Shown here one piece after another: positions 9,263-18,675 of a stretch of DNA of 44,269 nt (the stretch's first letter is position 1; each line of letters begins with the position of its first letter). The DNA comes from an uncultured Pelagibacteraceae bacterium. GTDB lineage: Bacteria; Pseudomonadota; Alphaproteobacteria; Pelagibacterales; Pelagibacteraceae. The stretch is from assembly GCA_902588635.1 (NCBI GenBank), contig CACIPW010000005.1, positions 1-44,269 on the forward strand, in the 5' to 3' direction. The position numbers were made by a program, and so were the translations under genes. Below the pieces are notes generated by a model that saw only the letters and a list, made by a program, of their open reading frames with translations, did no database searches and was not told where the DNA came from.

Positions 9263-10229
9263 AAATATAGTTGTTGTTGCAGGTGAGCCTTATAGTGTTT
9301 TTTTAGAACTTTTATTTAAATCAATTAAATCAAAAAAAATTAAAAAACCTTTTATATTAATTTGTTCTAAAAAATTATTAATTGCCCAAATGAAAAAATT
9401 AAAATTTAATATCAAAATAAATATTATTGATAAACAAAAAATTGGAAAAATTAAACTACCAAGGAATGGTATAAATGTTTTGGATGTAAAATTTAATTTT
9501 AAAAAAACTTTTGATAAAATTAGTAATAATTCATCAAAATATATAGAAAATTGCTTTTCAGAAGGATTGAGCATTATCAAAACTGCTAATGCCAAAGTAT
9601 TAATAAATGGTCCTGTGTCTAAAAAACATTTTCTTAAAAAAAAGTTCCTTGGTGTTACAGAGTATATAGCAAAAAAATCTGACAAAAAAGGTCAAGAAGT
9701 TATGCTAATATACAATAATAAACTATCTGTTAGCCCGATAACTACTCATTTGCCCCTACAAGATGTTAAAAAAAATATTACAACTAAAAAAATAGTTGGA
9801 AATATAATAACAATAAATTCATTTTATAAAAATAAACTTAAAAAAAAACCCAAATTTGCAATAACTGGATTAAACCCACATTGTGAAACAGTAAAAAATT
9901 TTTCTGAGGAGAAAAAAATAATATTGCCCGCTATTAAAAAATTGAGAAAAAAAAATATTAATATAAGTGGACCTTTTGCTGCAGACACCGTTTTTTTAAA
10001 TAAAAATATTAATAAATTTGATGTTGTAATAGGAATGTATCACGACCAAGTTCTAACACCATTTAAAGCGCTATATGGATTTAAAGCTATCAATGTTACT
10101 TTAGGGCTTCCATTTTTAAGATTGACACCGGATCATGGTCCAAACAGTCCAATGCTAGGAAAAAATAAATCTAATCCTGCAAGTTTGATCGAAACTTTTA
10201 AATTTTTAAGTCGAATACGTGAAAATTAA
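9255..10229 (+). CDS. pdxA: 4-hydroxythreonine-4-phosphate dehydrogenase
   Basis: PdxA oxidises 4-phosphohydroxy-L-threonine in the DXP-dependent pyridoxal phosphate pathway. The protein has 324 residues from the ATG at 9255; a GTG lies immediately before it. The three metal-binding histidines are present: H165 in THLPLQDV, H209 in GLNPH and H263 in GMYHDQVLTPFK. The C-terminal LTPDHGPNSPM loop replaces the more common form. After GLNPH the usual AGE-type loop is replaced by CETVKNFSEE, a divergent version. The gene overlaps surA by 8 bp and rsmA by 11 bp. Confidence 0.93.
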   Translation: MNKNIVVVAGEPYSVFLELLFKSIKSKKIKKPFILICSKKLLIAQMKKLKFNIKINIIDKQKIGKIKLPRNGINVLDVKFNFKKTFDKISNNSSKYIENCFSEGLSIIKTANAKVLINGPVSKKHFLKKKFLGVTEYIAKKSDKKGQEVMLIYNNKLSVSPITTHLPLQDVKKNITTKKIVGNIITINSFYKNKLKKKPKFAITGLNPHCETVKNFSEEKKIILPAIKKLRKKNINISGPFAADTVFLNKNINKFDVVIGMYHDQVLTPFKALYGFKAINVTLGLPFLRLTPDHGPNSPMLGKNKSNPASLIETFKFLSRIREN

Positions 10230-11010
10230 AGCAAAAAAAAGTTTAGGTCAAAATTTTTTAATAGATAAAAATATAATAAAAAAAATAGTAGAAGTTGGAA
10301 ATATACTTCCAGATAGCTCAGTTTTGGAAATTGGAGCTGGAACAGGTAACTTAACTGAATATATTTTAGAAAAAAAACCAAAAAAATTGTTTATAATTGA
10401 AAAAGATGAAAGGCTTGTAGAAAAACTTAAAGAAAGATTCGACAAAAAAATTGATATAATTAATAAAGATGTTCTTAAAGTTTCAGAAAATTTAATTTGT
10501 TCTGATAGATTAATTGTCTATGGAAACTTGCCATACAATATTTCAACTCAAATCCTATCTAAATGGATTACTAATGATCGTCAAAATAACTGGTATGAAA
10601 ATTATATTTTAATGTTTCAAAAAGAAGTTGCCGATAGAATCTTAGCTAACACAAATTCTAAAAACTATGGAAGATTGTCTATTTTGTCTAATTGGAAACT
10701 TGATGTAAAAAAAATATTAAATATAAATTCTTCATGCTTTATACCTAAACCAAAAGTTGAGAGCACATTGTTAAAATTTACTCCAAAAAAAAACTATTTT
10801 AAATTAAAAAATTCGAAAAATCTTGAAACTATTACCAGAGTTTTTTTTAACCAGAGGAGAAAAAAAATTAAAAAACCACTAAACCAATTGTTTAAAAAAT
10901 CAAACAAAATTGTTGAAAAATTAAAATTAAATCTAGACCTGCGACCTCAAAATCTTTCACCAGAAACTTACTATGAGCTAGCAAAAGAATATGAGAGTTT
11001 AAGAAATTAG
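10219..11010 (+). CDS. rsmA: 16S rRNA dimethyladenosine transferase RsmA (KsgA)
   Basis: RsmA dimethylates two adjacent adenines in the 3' terminal hairpin of 16S rRNA using SAM, a late 30S assembly step. Motifs: [10 protein letters not shown] near the N-terminus, the SAM-binding [12 protein letters not shown], the catalytic NLPYNIST and the PKPKVEST segment. The 263-residue length is normal. The start is a GTG at 10219 inside pdxA (11 bp overlap), chosen because it puts KSLGQNFL at the expected distance from the N-terminus. The stop overlaps the convergent gmk by 12 bp. Confidence 0.96.
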   Translation: MKIKAKKSLGQNFLIDKNIIKKIVEVGNILPDSSVLEIGAGTGNLTEYILEKKPKKLFIIEKDERLVEKLKERFDKKIDIINKDVLKVSENLICSDRLIVYGNLPYNISTQILSKWITNDRQNNWYENYILMFQKEVADRILANTNSKNYGRLSILSNWKLDVKKILNINSSCFIPKPKVESTLLKFTPKKNYFKLKNSKNLETITRVFFNQRRKKIKKPLNQLFKKSNKIVEKLKLNLDLRPQNLSPETYYELAKEYESLRN

Positions 11011-11631
11011 TTTATTAACGTGATCTTCGATAGACTTTAAATTATAATTGTTTTTAGTTTTGTTTGTTTTAGATTCAATCAAATTACATATTTCTTTAAA
11101 ACAATTTTCTAATTCGTCGTTAATTACCACATAATCATAATTTCTCCAGTGCAGTATGTCTTTATTAAATTCTTTCATTCTTTCTTCTACAATTACTTTA
11201 TCCTTCATATCTCTGTTTGAAAGTCTATTGAATAAAACTTCTTTACTTGGAGGCAACAAAAAAAAAGTAATTAACTTATACTTTAAACCTTTGTTTTTTA
11301 TCTGTTGAGCTCCTTGCCAATCAATATCAAATATGACATTTTGACCTTTATCAAGATTATCTTTAACTGGTTTTAGAGTGGTTCCATAAAAATTATTAAA
11401 AACTTTAGCATGTTCCAAAAACTCTCCTTTGCTGATTAAATCTTTAAAATCTTTTTCATTAGTAAAAAAATAATCTTTGCCATAAGTTTCGTTTTGTCTG
11501 GGTTTTCTTGTGGTGTGGGAAATGGATATTTGATAATTGTTCGTTTCGGCTAATAATTTTACAAGGGTCGTTTTGCCGGCACCAGATGGTGATGACAGAA
11601 TTATCATTGTACCATCTTTTGTGGATGACAT
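10999..11631 (-). CDS. gmk: Guanylate kinase
   Basis: Gmk phosphorylates GMP to GDP with ATP. The 210-residue protein has a P-loop ([11 protein letters not shown], 13-23), the GMP-binding segment with [11 protein letters not shown] and the [11 protein letters not shown] segment. It is the last gene of a minus-strand run fabD-fabG-acpP-gmk, 10 bp after acpP. Its 3' end overlaps the convergent rsmA. Function is secure; linkage to fatty acid genes is probably a streamlined local arrangement. Confidence 0.96.
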   Translation of the reverse strand: MSSTKDGTMIILSSPSGAGKTTLVKLLAETNNYQISISHTTRKPRQNETYGKDYFFTNEKDFKDLISKGEFLEHAKVFNNFYGTTLKPVKDNLDKGQNVIFDIDWQGAQQIKNKGLKYKLITFFLLPPSKEVLFNRLSNRDMKDKVIVEERMKEFNKDILHWRNYDYVVINDELENCFKEICNLIESKTNKTKNNYNLKSIEDHVNKLIS

Positions 11632-11641
11632 TTAATTAGAT

Positions 11642-11881
11642 CTAATTATTTTTACTCTCAATAAATTTAATAGCATCATTAACAGTTAAAATTTTTTCAG
11701 CTTCACTATCTGAAATTTCTGAACCAAACTCTTCTTCGAAGGCCATTACTAATTCTACTGTGTCTAAACTATCGGCTCCTAAGTCATCTATGAAACTAGA
11801 CTCCTCTGTTACTTTTGCTTCATCAATGCCAAGGTGGTCGGCAACAATCTTCTTAACTTTGCTTGAAATATCATCTGACAT
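11642..11881 (-). CDS. acpP: Acyl carrier protein
   Basis: A small acidic four-helix carrier (79 residues) that holds growing acyl chains on phosphopantetheine. The attachment serine is S38 in GADSLDTVE, and [10 protein letters not shown] is the family signature. It lies between fabG and gmk, the normal neighbourhood. The 49 bp before the start could contain its own promoter, as ACP is needed in large amounts, but no clear -35/-10 pair was identified. Confidence 0.98.
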   Translation of the reverse strand: MSDDISSKVKKIVADHLGIDEAKVTEESSFIDDLGADSLDTVELVMAFEEEFGSEISDSEAEKILTVNDAIKFIESKNN

Positions 11882-11930
11882 ATTAATCCTTTTAGTTATA
11901 TTTTCGTTAATAGATTATTAATCAACTTTG

Positions 11931-12665
11931 TCAAGCCATATACATGCCCCCATTAACATGTATTGTTTCGCCAGTAATATAAGCTGCAGCATCTGATGAC
12001 AAAAAAGCAACAGTATTCGATACATCTTCTCCCGTTCCAAGCTTGCTCATTGGAATTCTAGATGTCAAAACTGCTTTAATACTTTCAACTATTCTATCTG
12101 TCATTTTTGATTGAATAAATCCAGGTGAAACACAATTTACTGTAATATTTTTTTTTGCATACTCAATTGCTAAACTTTTTGACATTGCAACCATTCCAGC
12201 TTTTGAAGCTGAATAATTTGCTTGTCCTAAGTTTCCAGTATGTCCAACTATAGAGGTTATGTTTACGATTCTTCCATATTTATTTTTTAACATTTTTTTA
12301 ATTGCATGCTTACATAAATAGAAAGTTGAACTTAAATTTACATCAATTACTTTTTTCCACTCTTCATCTTTCATTCTTATTGACAAATTATCCATAGCTA
12401 TACCAGCATTATTAACTAAAACATCTAATCCAACTAATTGTGAAGCTACATTTTCAATAAAATCTTCTATTTTAGAATGGTCTGAAATATCAAATTTTAA
12501 TACATTAAGAGCTGGAAATTCTTTTTTTAAAACATCCAATCTTTCACTATTTGTGCCGGTTGCTAAAACTGTTCCATCTAAAGATAAAAATTTCTTTACA
12601 AGGGCATTCCCTATTCCGCCCGTGGCTCCTGTTATTAATATTTTTTTATCCTTAAAATTAATCAT
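11931..12665 (-). CDS. fabG: 3-oxoacyl-[acyl-carrier-protein] reductase
   Basis: An SDR enzyme that reduces beta-ketoacyl-ACP with NADPH in fatty acid elongation. In its 244 residues are the cofactor motif TGATGGIG (12-19), the NNAG motif (85-88) and the catalytic S138, Y151 and K155 (YSASK). The C-terminal ITGETIHVNGGMYMA is typical of FabG. The start codon overlaps the end of fabD by 8 bp. The order fabD-fabG-acpP is conserved across bacteria and separates FabG from other SDRs. Confidence 0.97.
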   Translation of the reverse strand: MINFKDKKILITGATGGIGNALVKKFLSLDGTVLATGTNSERLDVLKKEFPALNVLKFDISDHSKIEDFIENVASQLVGLDVLVNNAGIAMDNLSIRMKDEEWKKVIDVNLSSTFYLCKHAIKKMLKNKYGRIVNITSIVGHTGNLGQANYSASKAGMVAMSKSLAIEYAKKNITVNCVSPGFIQSKMTDRIVESIKAVLTSRIPMSKLGTGEDVSNTVAFLSSDAAAYITGETIHVNGGMYMA

Positions 12666-13590
12666 TTATTTTAATTATACTTATATCTTCTTCTTTATTT
12701 ATTGCACTAATTTTTACATTTCTGTCTATTCTTTTAATTAAACCCGATAATACTTTTCCTGGACCTATTTCAATAAATTGATTTACGCCACTATTAATCA
12801 TATATATAACGCTTTCTCTCCAGCGCACTCTACTTTCAATTTGTTTAACCAACAAATCCTTTAAAATAGATTTATCAACTATTTCATTTGCTGTTACATT
12901 TGAAATTAATGTGTTTTGAAAATTTTTAAATTCTAATTTTTCAATTTCTTTTTTCATTAACTCTGTAGCCTTGTTCATTAAATTGCAGTGGAAAGGAGCA
13001 CTAACGGGGAGCTTAATGTTTTTAATATTTTTAGATGTAAGATCTAATGAAAGTTTATTAATATCATCTATACCACCACTAGCAACTAATTGTCCATTCG
13101 AGTTATCATTTGCAATAAAACATTGATATTTATCTTTATTATTACGAAAAATTTTTTCAATAGTTTCAGGATCAGAACCTAGCACGGCTAACATACCACC
13201 TTTTCCTTTTGGTACAGCGCTTTGCATTGCCTTACCTCTGGTTTTTAGAATTTTTAATGTACTAGCAAAATCTAAAGATCCGGCACAAGCTAAAGCTGTA
13301 TATTCTCCAAGAGAATGACCAGCAAAAAATTTTGCTTTATTTAAATCAATTTTAAATTCTTGTTTTAAGATTTGAAAAATTGAATATCCAACCAAAAAAA
13401 TTGCTGGTTGTGTATTTTCAGTTAAATCTAATTGTTCTTTTGGTCCCTCTAAAATTAATTTTGATATAGGAAAACCCAAAACATCATCAGCTTCTTTGTA
13501 AAGTTTTTTAAATAACTCAAATTTTGCATAAAACTCTGATGCCATTCCAACCATTTGAGAACCTTGACCTGGAAAAATAACGGAAAACAT
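12658..13590 (-). CDS. fabD: Malonyl-CoA:ACP transacylase
   Basis: FabD loads malonyl groups onto ACP. The 310-residue protein begins MFSVIFPGQGSQ, with the oxyanion-hole GQGSQ motif at 9-13. It has the nucleophile S93 in GHSLGEY and the second catalytic residue His in APFHCNLM. It is the first gene of the fab operon. The 86 bp between it and rpsF must contain promoters for both divergent operons. Confidence 0.97.
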   Translation of the reverse strand: MFSVIFPGQGSQMVGMASEFYAKFELFKKLYKEADDVLGFPISKLILEGPKEQLDLTENTQPAIFLVGYSIFQILKQEFKIDLNKAKFFAGHSLGEYTALACAGSLDFASTLKILKTRGKAMQSAVPKGKGGMLAVLGSDPETIEKIFRNNKDKYQCFIANDNSNGQLVASGGIDDINKLSLDLTSKNIKNIKLPVSAPFHCNLMNKATELMKKEIEKLEFKNFQNTLISNVTANEIVDKSILKDLLVKQIESRVRWRESVIYMINSGVNQFIEIGPGKVLSGLIKRIDRNVKISAINKEEDISIIKIND

Positions 13591-13616
13591 TTAAATATTT
13601 AAATTTTTATATATTT

Positions 13617-13644
13617 TTAAGTATTGTAATTAAACAATTATAAT
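13617..13644 (+). promoter_or_regulatory. Candidate sigma70-type promoter for the rpsF operon
   Basis: A TATAAT (13639-13644) follows TTAAGT (13617-13622) with a 16-bp spacer and lies 32 bp before the rpsF ATG. In such AT-rich DNA a -10 hexamer is expected often by chance. The support is the position in the divergent 86-bp gap and the spacing. Confidence 0.4.
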
Positions 13645-13676
13645 AGTATATCCTCACTTTTTATAAAAGATCTAAT

Positions 13677-14027
13677 ATGAATTTATACGAACATACAATC
13701 GTTGCAAGGCAAGATGTAAGTCCTACACAAATTAAACAAATTACAGAGAAATATTCTAAAATAGTTGAAAAAAATGATGGCAATATTGTTAAGACAGAAA
13801 ACTGGGGACTTCTAAATTTATCATACATAATTAAAAAAAATAAAAAAGGAAATTACATTCACTTAAAATTTAAAGGAAATGGAAAAATTGTTAATGAATT
13901 AGAAAAAAATGAAAGAATAGACAAAAATCTACTTAAATATCTCACTGTTAAAGTAAAAAAATTCGACCTCGAAACAAATTACTTTGATTCAAAAGAAAAA
14001 AAAGAAGATACTGAAAGAAAAAACTAG
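13677..14027 (+). CDS. rpsF: 30S ribosomal protein S6
   Basis: S6 binds the central domain of 16S rRNA as a pair with S18. The protein has 116 residues and begins [15 protein letters not shown], with the [24 protein letters not shown] core. A charged C-terminal tail ([11 protein letters not shown]) is longer than the minimal form. It is followed 4 bp later by rpsR, the standard S6-S18-L9 operon. In E. coli-type operons the leader can be autoregulated by S6:S18, but no leader structure is evident in the 86-bp gap. Confidence 0.96.
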   Translation: MNLYEHTIVARQDVSPTQIKQITEKYSKIVEKNDGNIVKTENWGLLNLSYIIKKNKKGNYIHLKFKGNGKIVNELEKNERIDKNLLKYLTVKVKKFDLETNYFDSKEKKEDTERKN

Positions 14028-14031
14028 AACC

Positions 14032-14307
14032 ATGTTTAAAAAAAAAAGAAACGCTGGTAAAAAAAACAAACAAAGCAATTTTGCTAAACTAAGCATTTTT
14101 CAACCAAATAAATATAAATTTAAAAGATCTTGTCCTTTATCTATAAAAGGAGCTCCTGAAATAAACTACAAAAATATAAAGCTTTTAAAAAAATATATTT
14201 CTGAAAATGGAAAAATACTACCTTCAAGAATTACAAATATAAGTTTGAAAAAACAAAGAGAATTATCTCTATCAATTAAGAGAGCTAGAAACCTAGCATT
14301 AATTTAA
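14032..14307 (+). CDS. rpsR: 30S ribosomal protein S18
   Basis: S18 partners S6 on the 30S platform. The start is taken at the ATG at 14032 ([11 protein letters not shown]), 4 bp after rpsF, although the frame is open upstream to 13984. The resulting 91 residues are slightly longer than the E. coli protein, with an N-terminal basic extension. Conserved segments include [19 protein letters not shown] and [18 protein letters not shown]. The stop overlaps the rplI start by one base (TAATG). Confidence 0.96.
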   Translation: MFKKKRNAGKKNKQSNFAKLSIFQPNKYKFKRSCPLSIKGAPEINYKNIKLLKKYISENGKILPSRITNISLKKQRELSLSIKRARNLALI

Positions 14308-14765
14308 TGAAAATTATATTGCTCGAAAATTTAAGAAAAATTGGTTCTATAGGTGATATAATCGATGTCAAAAGAGGTTTTGCTAGAAACTATTTAATTG
14401 CAAATAAAAAAGCTCTTTATGCTTCAAAGGAAAATATAGAAGAAGTTAATAAAATTAAAATACAATTAGGAAAAAAAGATCAAGAAAAAAAGAAAGAAGC
14501 AAAAAAAATATTCGAAAAAATAAACAAAAAATACTTTACAGTAAAAAAACTAAGTACAGAGAATAATGAGTTATATGGATCAGTCAAACCTACAGAAATT
14601 TCAAAAATAATTCTTGAAAATCAAAAATTAGAAATAAAACCTTCTATGATACAACTAACAAAAGAAATAAAATCTCTAGGGGATTTTAAAGTTAAAATAG
14701 ATTTACACCCTCAAATACAAGCTGTGATAGATATAAAAGTTGTGGCTGAAGAAACGGTTCAGTAA
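14307..14765 (+). CDS. rplI: 50S ribosomal protein L9
   Basis: L9 is an elongated 50S protein that influences reading-frame maintenance. The 152-residue protein has the N-terminal RNA-binding motif (KIILLENLRKIGSIGDI, then VKRGFARNYLIANKKAL), a lysine-rich connecting helix and the C-terminal domain (GSVKPTEIS, KIDLHPQIQAVIDIKVV). It overlaps the rpsR stop by one base. The next gene, dnaB, is 69 bp downstream, a neighbourhood often seen in bacteria. Confidence 0.97.
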   Translation: MKIILLENLRKIGSIGDIIDVKRGFARNYLIANKKALYASKENIEEVNKIKIQLGKKDQEKKKEAKKIFEKINKKYFTVKKLSTENNELYGSVKPTEISKIILENQKLEIKPSMIQLTKEIKSLGDFKVKIDLHPQIQAVIDIKVVAEETVQ

Positions 14766-14787
14766 TTATACAATCTTTTCCCCAATA

Positions 14788-14820
14788 TTTTTTTAACATT
14801 TTTTTAACATTTTTTTTAAT
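14788..14820. repeat. Short T-rich tandem repeat between rplI and dnaB
   Basis: Two exact copies of the 11-mer TTTTTTTAACA lie end to end (14788-14798 and 14799-14809), followed by a third degenerate copy. It sits in the 69-bp gap before dnaB. It could be a slippage product, or a weak termination or pausing region (no hairpin precedes it). No function can be assigned. Confidence 0.5.
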
Positions 14821-14834
14821 GTAAAAAATTAAAA

Positions 14835-16253
14835 ATGAATAAAAACTTAAGTTTAGTAAAAAATAACTTCGAGGAATTACCAAACAATATAGAAGCAGAA
14901 CAATCGGTATTAGGTTCAATATTATTGCAAAATGAAATTTTTGATGAGATCAGCACTTTAATTACCAGTGTTAATTTTTATGATCCATTACATCAAAGAA
15001 TTTTTGCTGCTATTGAAAACTTAATTTACAAAGGAATGCTTGCAAATCCTATAACATTAAAAAATCATTTTGAAAAAGAAAAAGACGATATTAATGTTCC
15101 TGAATATCTTATAAAAATTACAAAATTTTCATCATCTTCAAGACAAGCAATTGAATATTCTAAAATTATTTACGACATGTATGTAAGAAGAGAATTGATA
15201 AAAATATCCGAAAATACAATTGACACTGCAAAAGTTAATGATCTCAATATTTCTGGGCAAAAAATTATAGAAAATTCTGAAAAATTATTATTTGATTTGG
15301 CTGAAAAAGGATCTTTCAGTTCTTCTCTTGTAAAATTTAATGATGCTATGAAGTTAACCATTGAAATGGCTTCCAATGCTTATAAAAATGAAGAAGGTAT
15401 AGTTGGAGTGCCAACGGGTCTTAGAGATATAGATGATAGACTTGGAGGTTTACATCAATCTGATTTAATAATAATCGCTGGAAGGCCTTCAATGGGTAAA
15501 ACTGCTTTAGCTACCAATATAGCTTTTAATGCAGCTAAAAAAATACAGGATGAGAATAAAAAATCTTCAATAGCTTTTTTTTCTTTAGAAATGTCTTCAG
15601 AACAATTGTCTACCAGAATTTTAGCAGAACAATCTAGAATTACTTCTCACAACATAAGAAGAGGAAGGGTGTCAGATGAAGAATTTGATAAATTCATTGA
15701 AACTTCAAAAACTATTACTGAGCTTCCACTATTTATTGATGAAACTCCCGCAATTAGCATTGCTGCGTTAAGTAACCGTGCAAGAAGGATTAAAAGACTA
15801 CATGGGTTAGAAATGATTGTTGTAGATTATATTCAATTGATGAGGGCCTCAATTAGCAACAAAGATGGGAGGGTTCAAGAAATATCTGAAATTACTCAAG
15901 GATTGAAGGCTATTGCAAAAGAACTATCTGTTCCTGTTTTGGCTTTATCTCAACTTTCAAGAGCTGTTGAGCAAAGAGATCAAAAAAAACCTCAGTTAGC
16001 TGACTTAAGAGAATCTGGATCAATTGAACAAGACGCTGATGTAGTTATGTTTGTCTATAGAGAATCTTATTATTTAGAAAAACAAGAACCGAGACCAGCA
16101 ACAGTAGAACACGCGGAATGGCAAGCTAAAATGAATGAAGTATCCAATCTTGCAGAAATTATTATTGGAAAACAAAGACATGGGCCAACAGGAAACATAA
16201 TGCTCGAATTTGAAGCAATGTTCACTAAATTTAAAGATACTCAAATAAGCTAA
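14835..16253 (+). CDS. dnaB: Replicative DNA helicase DnaB
   Basis: The hexameric 5'-3' helicase that unwinds DNA at the fork and recruits primase. The 472-residue protein has an N-terminal DnaB_N domain (NIEAEQSVLGSILL, about 18-120), a linker and the RecA-like C-terminal domain. That domain has Walker A in GRPSMGKTAL (216-225), Walker B MIVVDYIQLM and the C-terminal DLRESGSIEQDADVV and GKQRHGPTG loops. No intein is present. It follows the ribosomal genes on the same strand and may be co-transcribed. Confidence 0.98.
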   Translation: MNKNLSLVKNNFEELPNNIEAEQSVLGSILLQNEIFDEISTLITSVNFYDPLHQRIFAAIENLIYKGMLANPITLKNHFEKEKDDINVPEYLIKITKFSSSSRQAIEYSKIIYDMYVRRELIKISENTIDTAKVNDLNISGQKIIENSEKLLFDLAEKGSFSSSLVKFNDAMKLTIEMASNAYKNEEGIVGVPTGLRDIDDRLGGLHQSDLIIIAGRPSMGKTALATNIAFNAAKKIQDENKKSSIAFFSLEMSSEQLSTRILAEQSRITSHNIRRGRVSDEEFDKFIETSKTITELPLFIDETPAISIAALSNRARRIKRLHGLEMIVVDYIQLMRASISNKDGRVQEISEITQGLKAIAKELSVPVLALSQLSRAVEQRDQKKPQLADLRESGSIEQDADVVMFVYRESYYLEKQEPRPATVEHAEWQAKMNEVSNLAEIIIGKQRHGPTGNIMLEFEAMFTKFKDTQIS

Positions 16254-16275
16254 TATCAAATATATAGTATTGTTA

Positions 16276-18675
16276 ATGATTTCAAAACTATATCAGAAAA
16301 ATATTATTGAAAAACCAAAGCTAATTCTTTTTTTACTAATTTTGGCACTGTTAGGTTTTGGGTATTTTTCAAAAGATTTTAGACTAGACGCTTCATCTGA
16401 TACTTTATTAATTGAGGGGGACCCAGATCTAAAATATTTAAGAGAAATTACTGAAAGATATGGTTCTAAGGATTTTTTAGTTTTAACTTATACCCCTAAA
16501 GATGGGATGACCTCAGAAAATTCCATTAATAATCTACTAAGTTTAAAATACAAAATTCAAAGCCTTGACTGGGTCCATAATGTTATAACATTATTAGATA
16601 TTCCACTTTTAAACAATTCTGAGGCGCCTCTTGCAGAAAGACTAAAAAACTTTGTAACATTAAAAGATAAAGGGATTGATAAAGAAAGAGGTTTTAATGA
16701 AATTTTAAATAGTCCTGTATTTAGAAATTTTGTAATTAGTGAAGATGGAAACACATCTGGTATCATAGTAAATATTAAAAAAGATGAAAAAATAAAAAAT
16801 ATTGAAGATAAAGATGAATTAGAAAAACACAAAGATTTAATAAAAAAAAAAAACCATGAAAACATCCTAGAGATTAGAAAAATAATTAAAACTTACAGCA
16901 GTGAAGCTAAAATTTTTCTAGGTGGAATACCTATGATTGCTGACGATATGATGTCATTTATTAAAAGTGACATAATAGTTTTTGGAGTTGGCGTTTTATT
17001 ATTTATTATCGCTACACTTTGGTTCGTTTTTAAAAAAATTATTTGGATAATTGTACCAATAAGCAGTTGTTTTTTTTCTGTTACAATTATGACTGGCTTA
17101 CTTGGGCTTCTAAATTGGAAAGTTACTGTAATATCATCCAACTTCATTGCTTTAATGTTAATTCTTACAATGGCAATGAACATTCATATGAGCACACGAT
17201 TTTTGCAACTAAAAAAAAACAATCCCGAAATGAAAAATTTAGAAATAATTTTAATGGCTACATCAAAAATGTTTTGGCCAATTCTCTATACAGTTCTTAC
17301 TACAATTTGCGCATTTCTATCTTTAATTTTTAGTGAAATTAAACCTATTATAGATTTTGGTTGGATGATGACTTTGGGATTATTAACTTCATTTATTGTT
17401 ACATTTACTTTATTACCCACTTTGCTTAATTTTTTATCTTCAGAAAAAACAAATATTGAAGAAGTAAATAAATCAAAAATTACTGAATTCTTCAGTAAAG
17501 TTTCTATAAACAATAATAAAATTATTTTTTCGATAACTGGTTTAGTAATAATTTTAAGTTTTATTGGAATTTCTCGTTTAGAAGTAGAAAACAGTTTTAT
17601 AAATTATTTCAACAAGAAAACTGAAATATATAAAGGCATGAAACTTATTGATGAAAAATTGGGTGGCACAACACCTTTAGAAATTATTATAAAATTCCCT
17701 GCTCAAAAAAAAGATGAAACCAGCAATGAAGATGAAGATTTTGAAGATTGGGAAGATGAAGACAACCAAAATAATGAAAAATATTGGTTTACTAAAGATA
17801 AAATTGATAAAATAGAAAAAGTTCATAATTATCTTGATGGCTTACCAGCAATTGGTAAAGTTTTATCTTTTTCATCAATTATTAAAGTTGCAGAACAACT
17901 AAATAACAACAAGCCTCTAGGAACGCTAGAAATGGGCGTTTTATACACTAAAATTCCTGAATCTATTAAAAAAGAAATAGTTGATCCATACATTTCAATC
18001 GAAGACAACGAAGCAAGAATTAATTTAAGAATTAAAGATTCTCTAGAAGACTTAAGAAGAAATGACTTAATAAACAAAATTAACTATGATTTGGAAAACA
18101 AATTAGGTTTAAAAGAAGATGAATTTAAATTAGCTGGTGTTTTAATTTTATTTAACAATCTTTTACAAAGTTTATTTAAATCACAAATATTAACTTTAGG
18201 TTTTGTAATGACCGGTATCCTTGCAATGTTTATGATCCTTTTTAAAAATTTAAAGCTATCTTTAATTGGTGTTGTGCCAAATTTTATTGCTGCTTTTTTT
18301 ATTTTAGGAATAATTGGATTGCTTGGAATACCTCTTGATATGATGACGATAACAATTGCCGCTATCACAATTGGAATAGCGGTCGATAATAGTATTCATT
18401 ACATTTATAGATTTAAGGAAGAGTTTAACCAAAACAATAACTATGCTGAAACACTAAAGTTGTGCCACTCTACAGTTGGAGTTGCAATCCTTAATACCTC
18501 AATCACTATTGTTTTTGGATTTTCTATTTTAGTCTTTTCAAATTTCATACCAACAATATATTTTGGAGTGTTTACAGGAATTGCAATGCTTTTAGCAATG
18601 ATATCTGTTTTAACTTTATTGCCATCATTAATATTATTATTTAAGCCATTCGGAGAAATACAAAATTATGGTTGA
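16276..18675 (+). CDS. RND/MMPL superfamily permease, substrate unknown
   Basis: A large inner-membrane protein (799 residues from the ATG at 16276; a TTG two codons earlier is possible). It has two repeats, each with one N-terminal helix, a large periplasmic domain and about five further helices. Membrane clusters are near 15-35, 230-390, 415-435 and 620-795. The repeat helices contain the MMPL pattern with ITIGIAVDNSIHYIYRFKEE. Related proteins (MMPL, HpnN) export lipids, but the substrate here cannot be read from sequence. The second periplasmic domain has a striking acidic insert (about residues 475-500, EDEDFEDWEDED). The gene overlaps cvpA by 8 bp. Confidence 0.85.
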   Translation: MISKLYQKNIIEKPKLILFLLILALLGFGYFSKDFRLDASSDTLLIEGDPDLKYLREITERYGSKDFLVLTYTPKDGMTSENSINNLLSLKYKIQSLDWVHNVITLLDIPLLNNSEAPLAERLKNFVTLKDKGIDKERGFNEILNSPVFRNFVISEDGNTSGIIVNIKKDEKIKNIEDKDELEKHKDLIKKKNHENILEIRKIIKTYSSEAKIFLGGIPMIADDMMSFIKSDIIVFGVGVLLFIIATLWFVFKKIIWIIVPISSCFFSVTIMTGLLGLLNWKVTVISSNFIALMLILTMAMNIHMSTRFLQLKKNNPEMKNLEIILMATSKMFWPILYTVLTTICAFLSLIFSEIKPIIDFGWMMTLGLLTSFIVTFTLLPTLLNFLSSEKTNIEEVNKSKITEFFSKVSINNNKIIFSITGLVIILSFIGISRLEVENSFINYFNKKTEIYKGMKLIDEKLGGTTPLEIIIKFPAQKKDETSNEDEDFEDWEDEDNQNNEKYWFTKDKIDKIEKVHNYLDGLPAIGKVLSFSSIIKVAEQLNNNKPLGTLEMGVLYTKIPESIKKEIVDPYISIEDNEARINLRIKDSLEDLRRNDLINKINYDLENKLGLKEDEFKLAGVLILFNNLLQSLFKSQILTLGFVMTGILAMFMILFKNLKLSLIGVVPNFIAAFFILGIIGLLGIPLDMMTITIAAITIGIAVDNSIHYIYRFKEEFNQNNNYAETLKLCHSTVGVAILNTSITIVFGFSILVFSNFIPTIYFGVFTGIAMLLAMISVLTLLPSLILLFKPFGEIQNYG

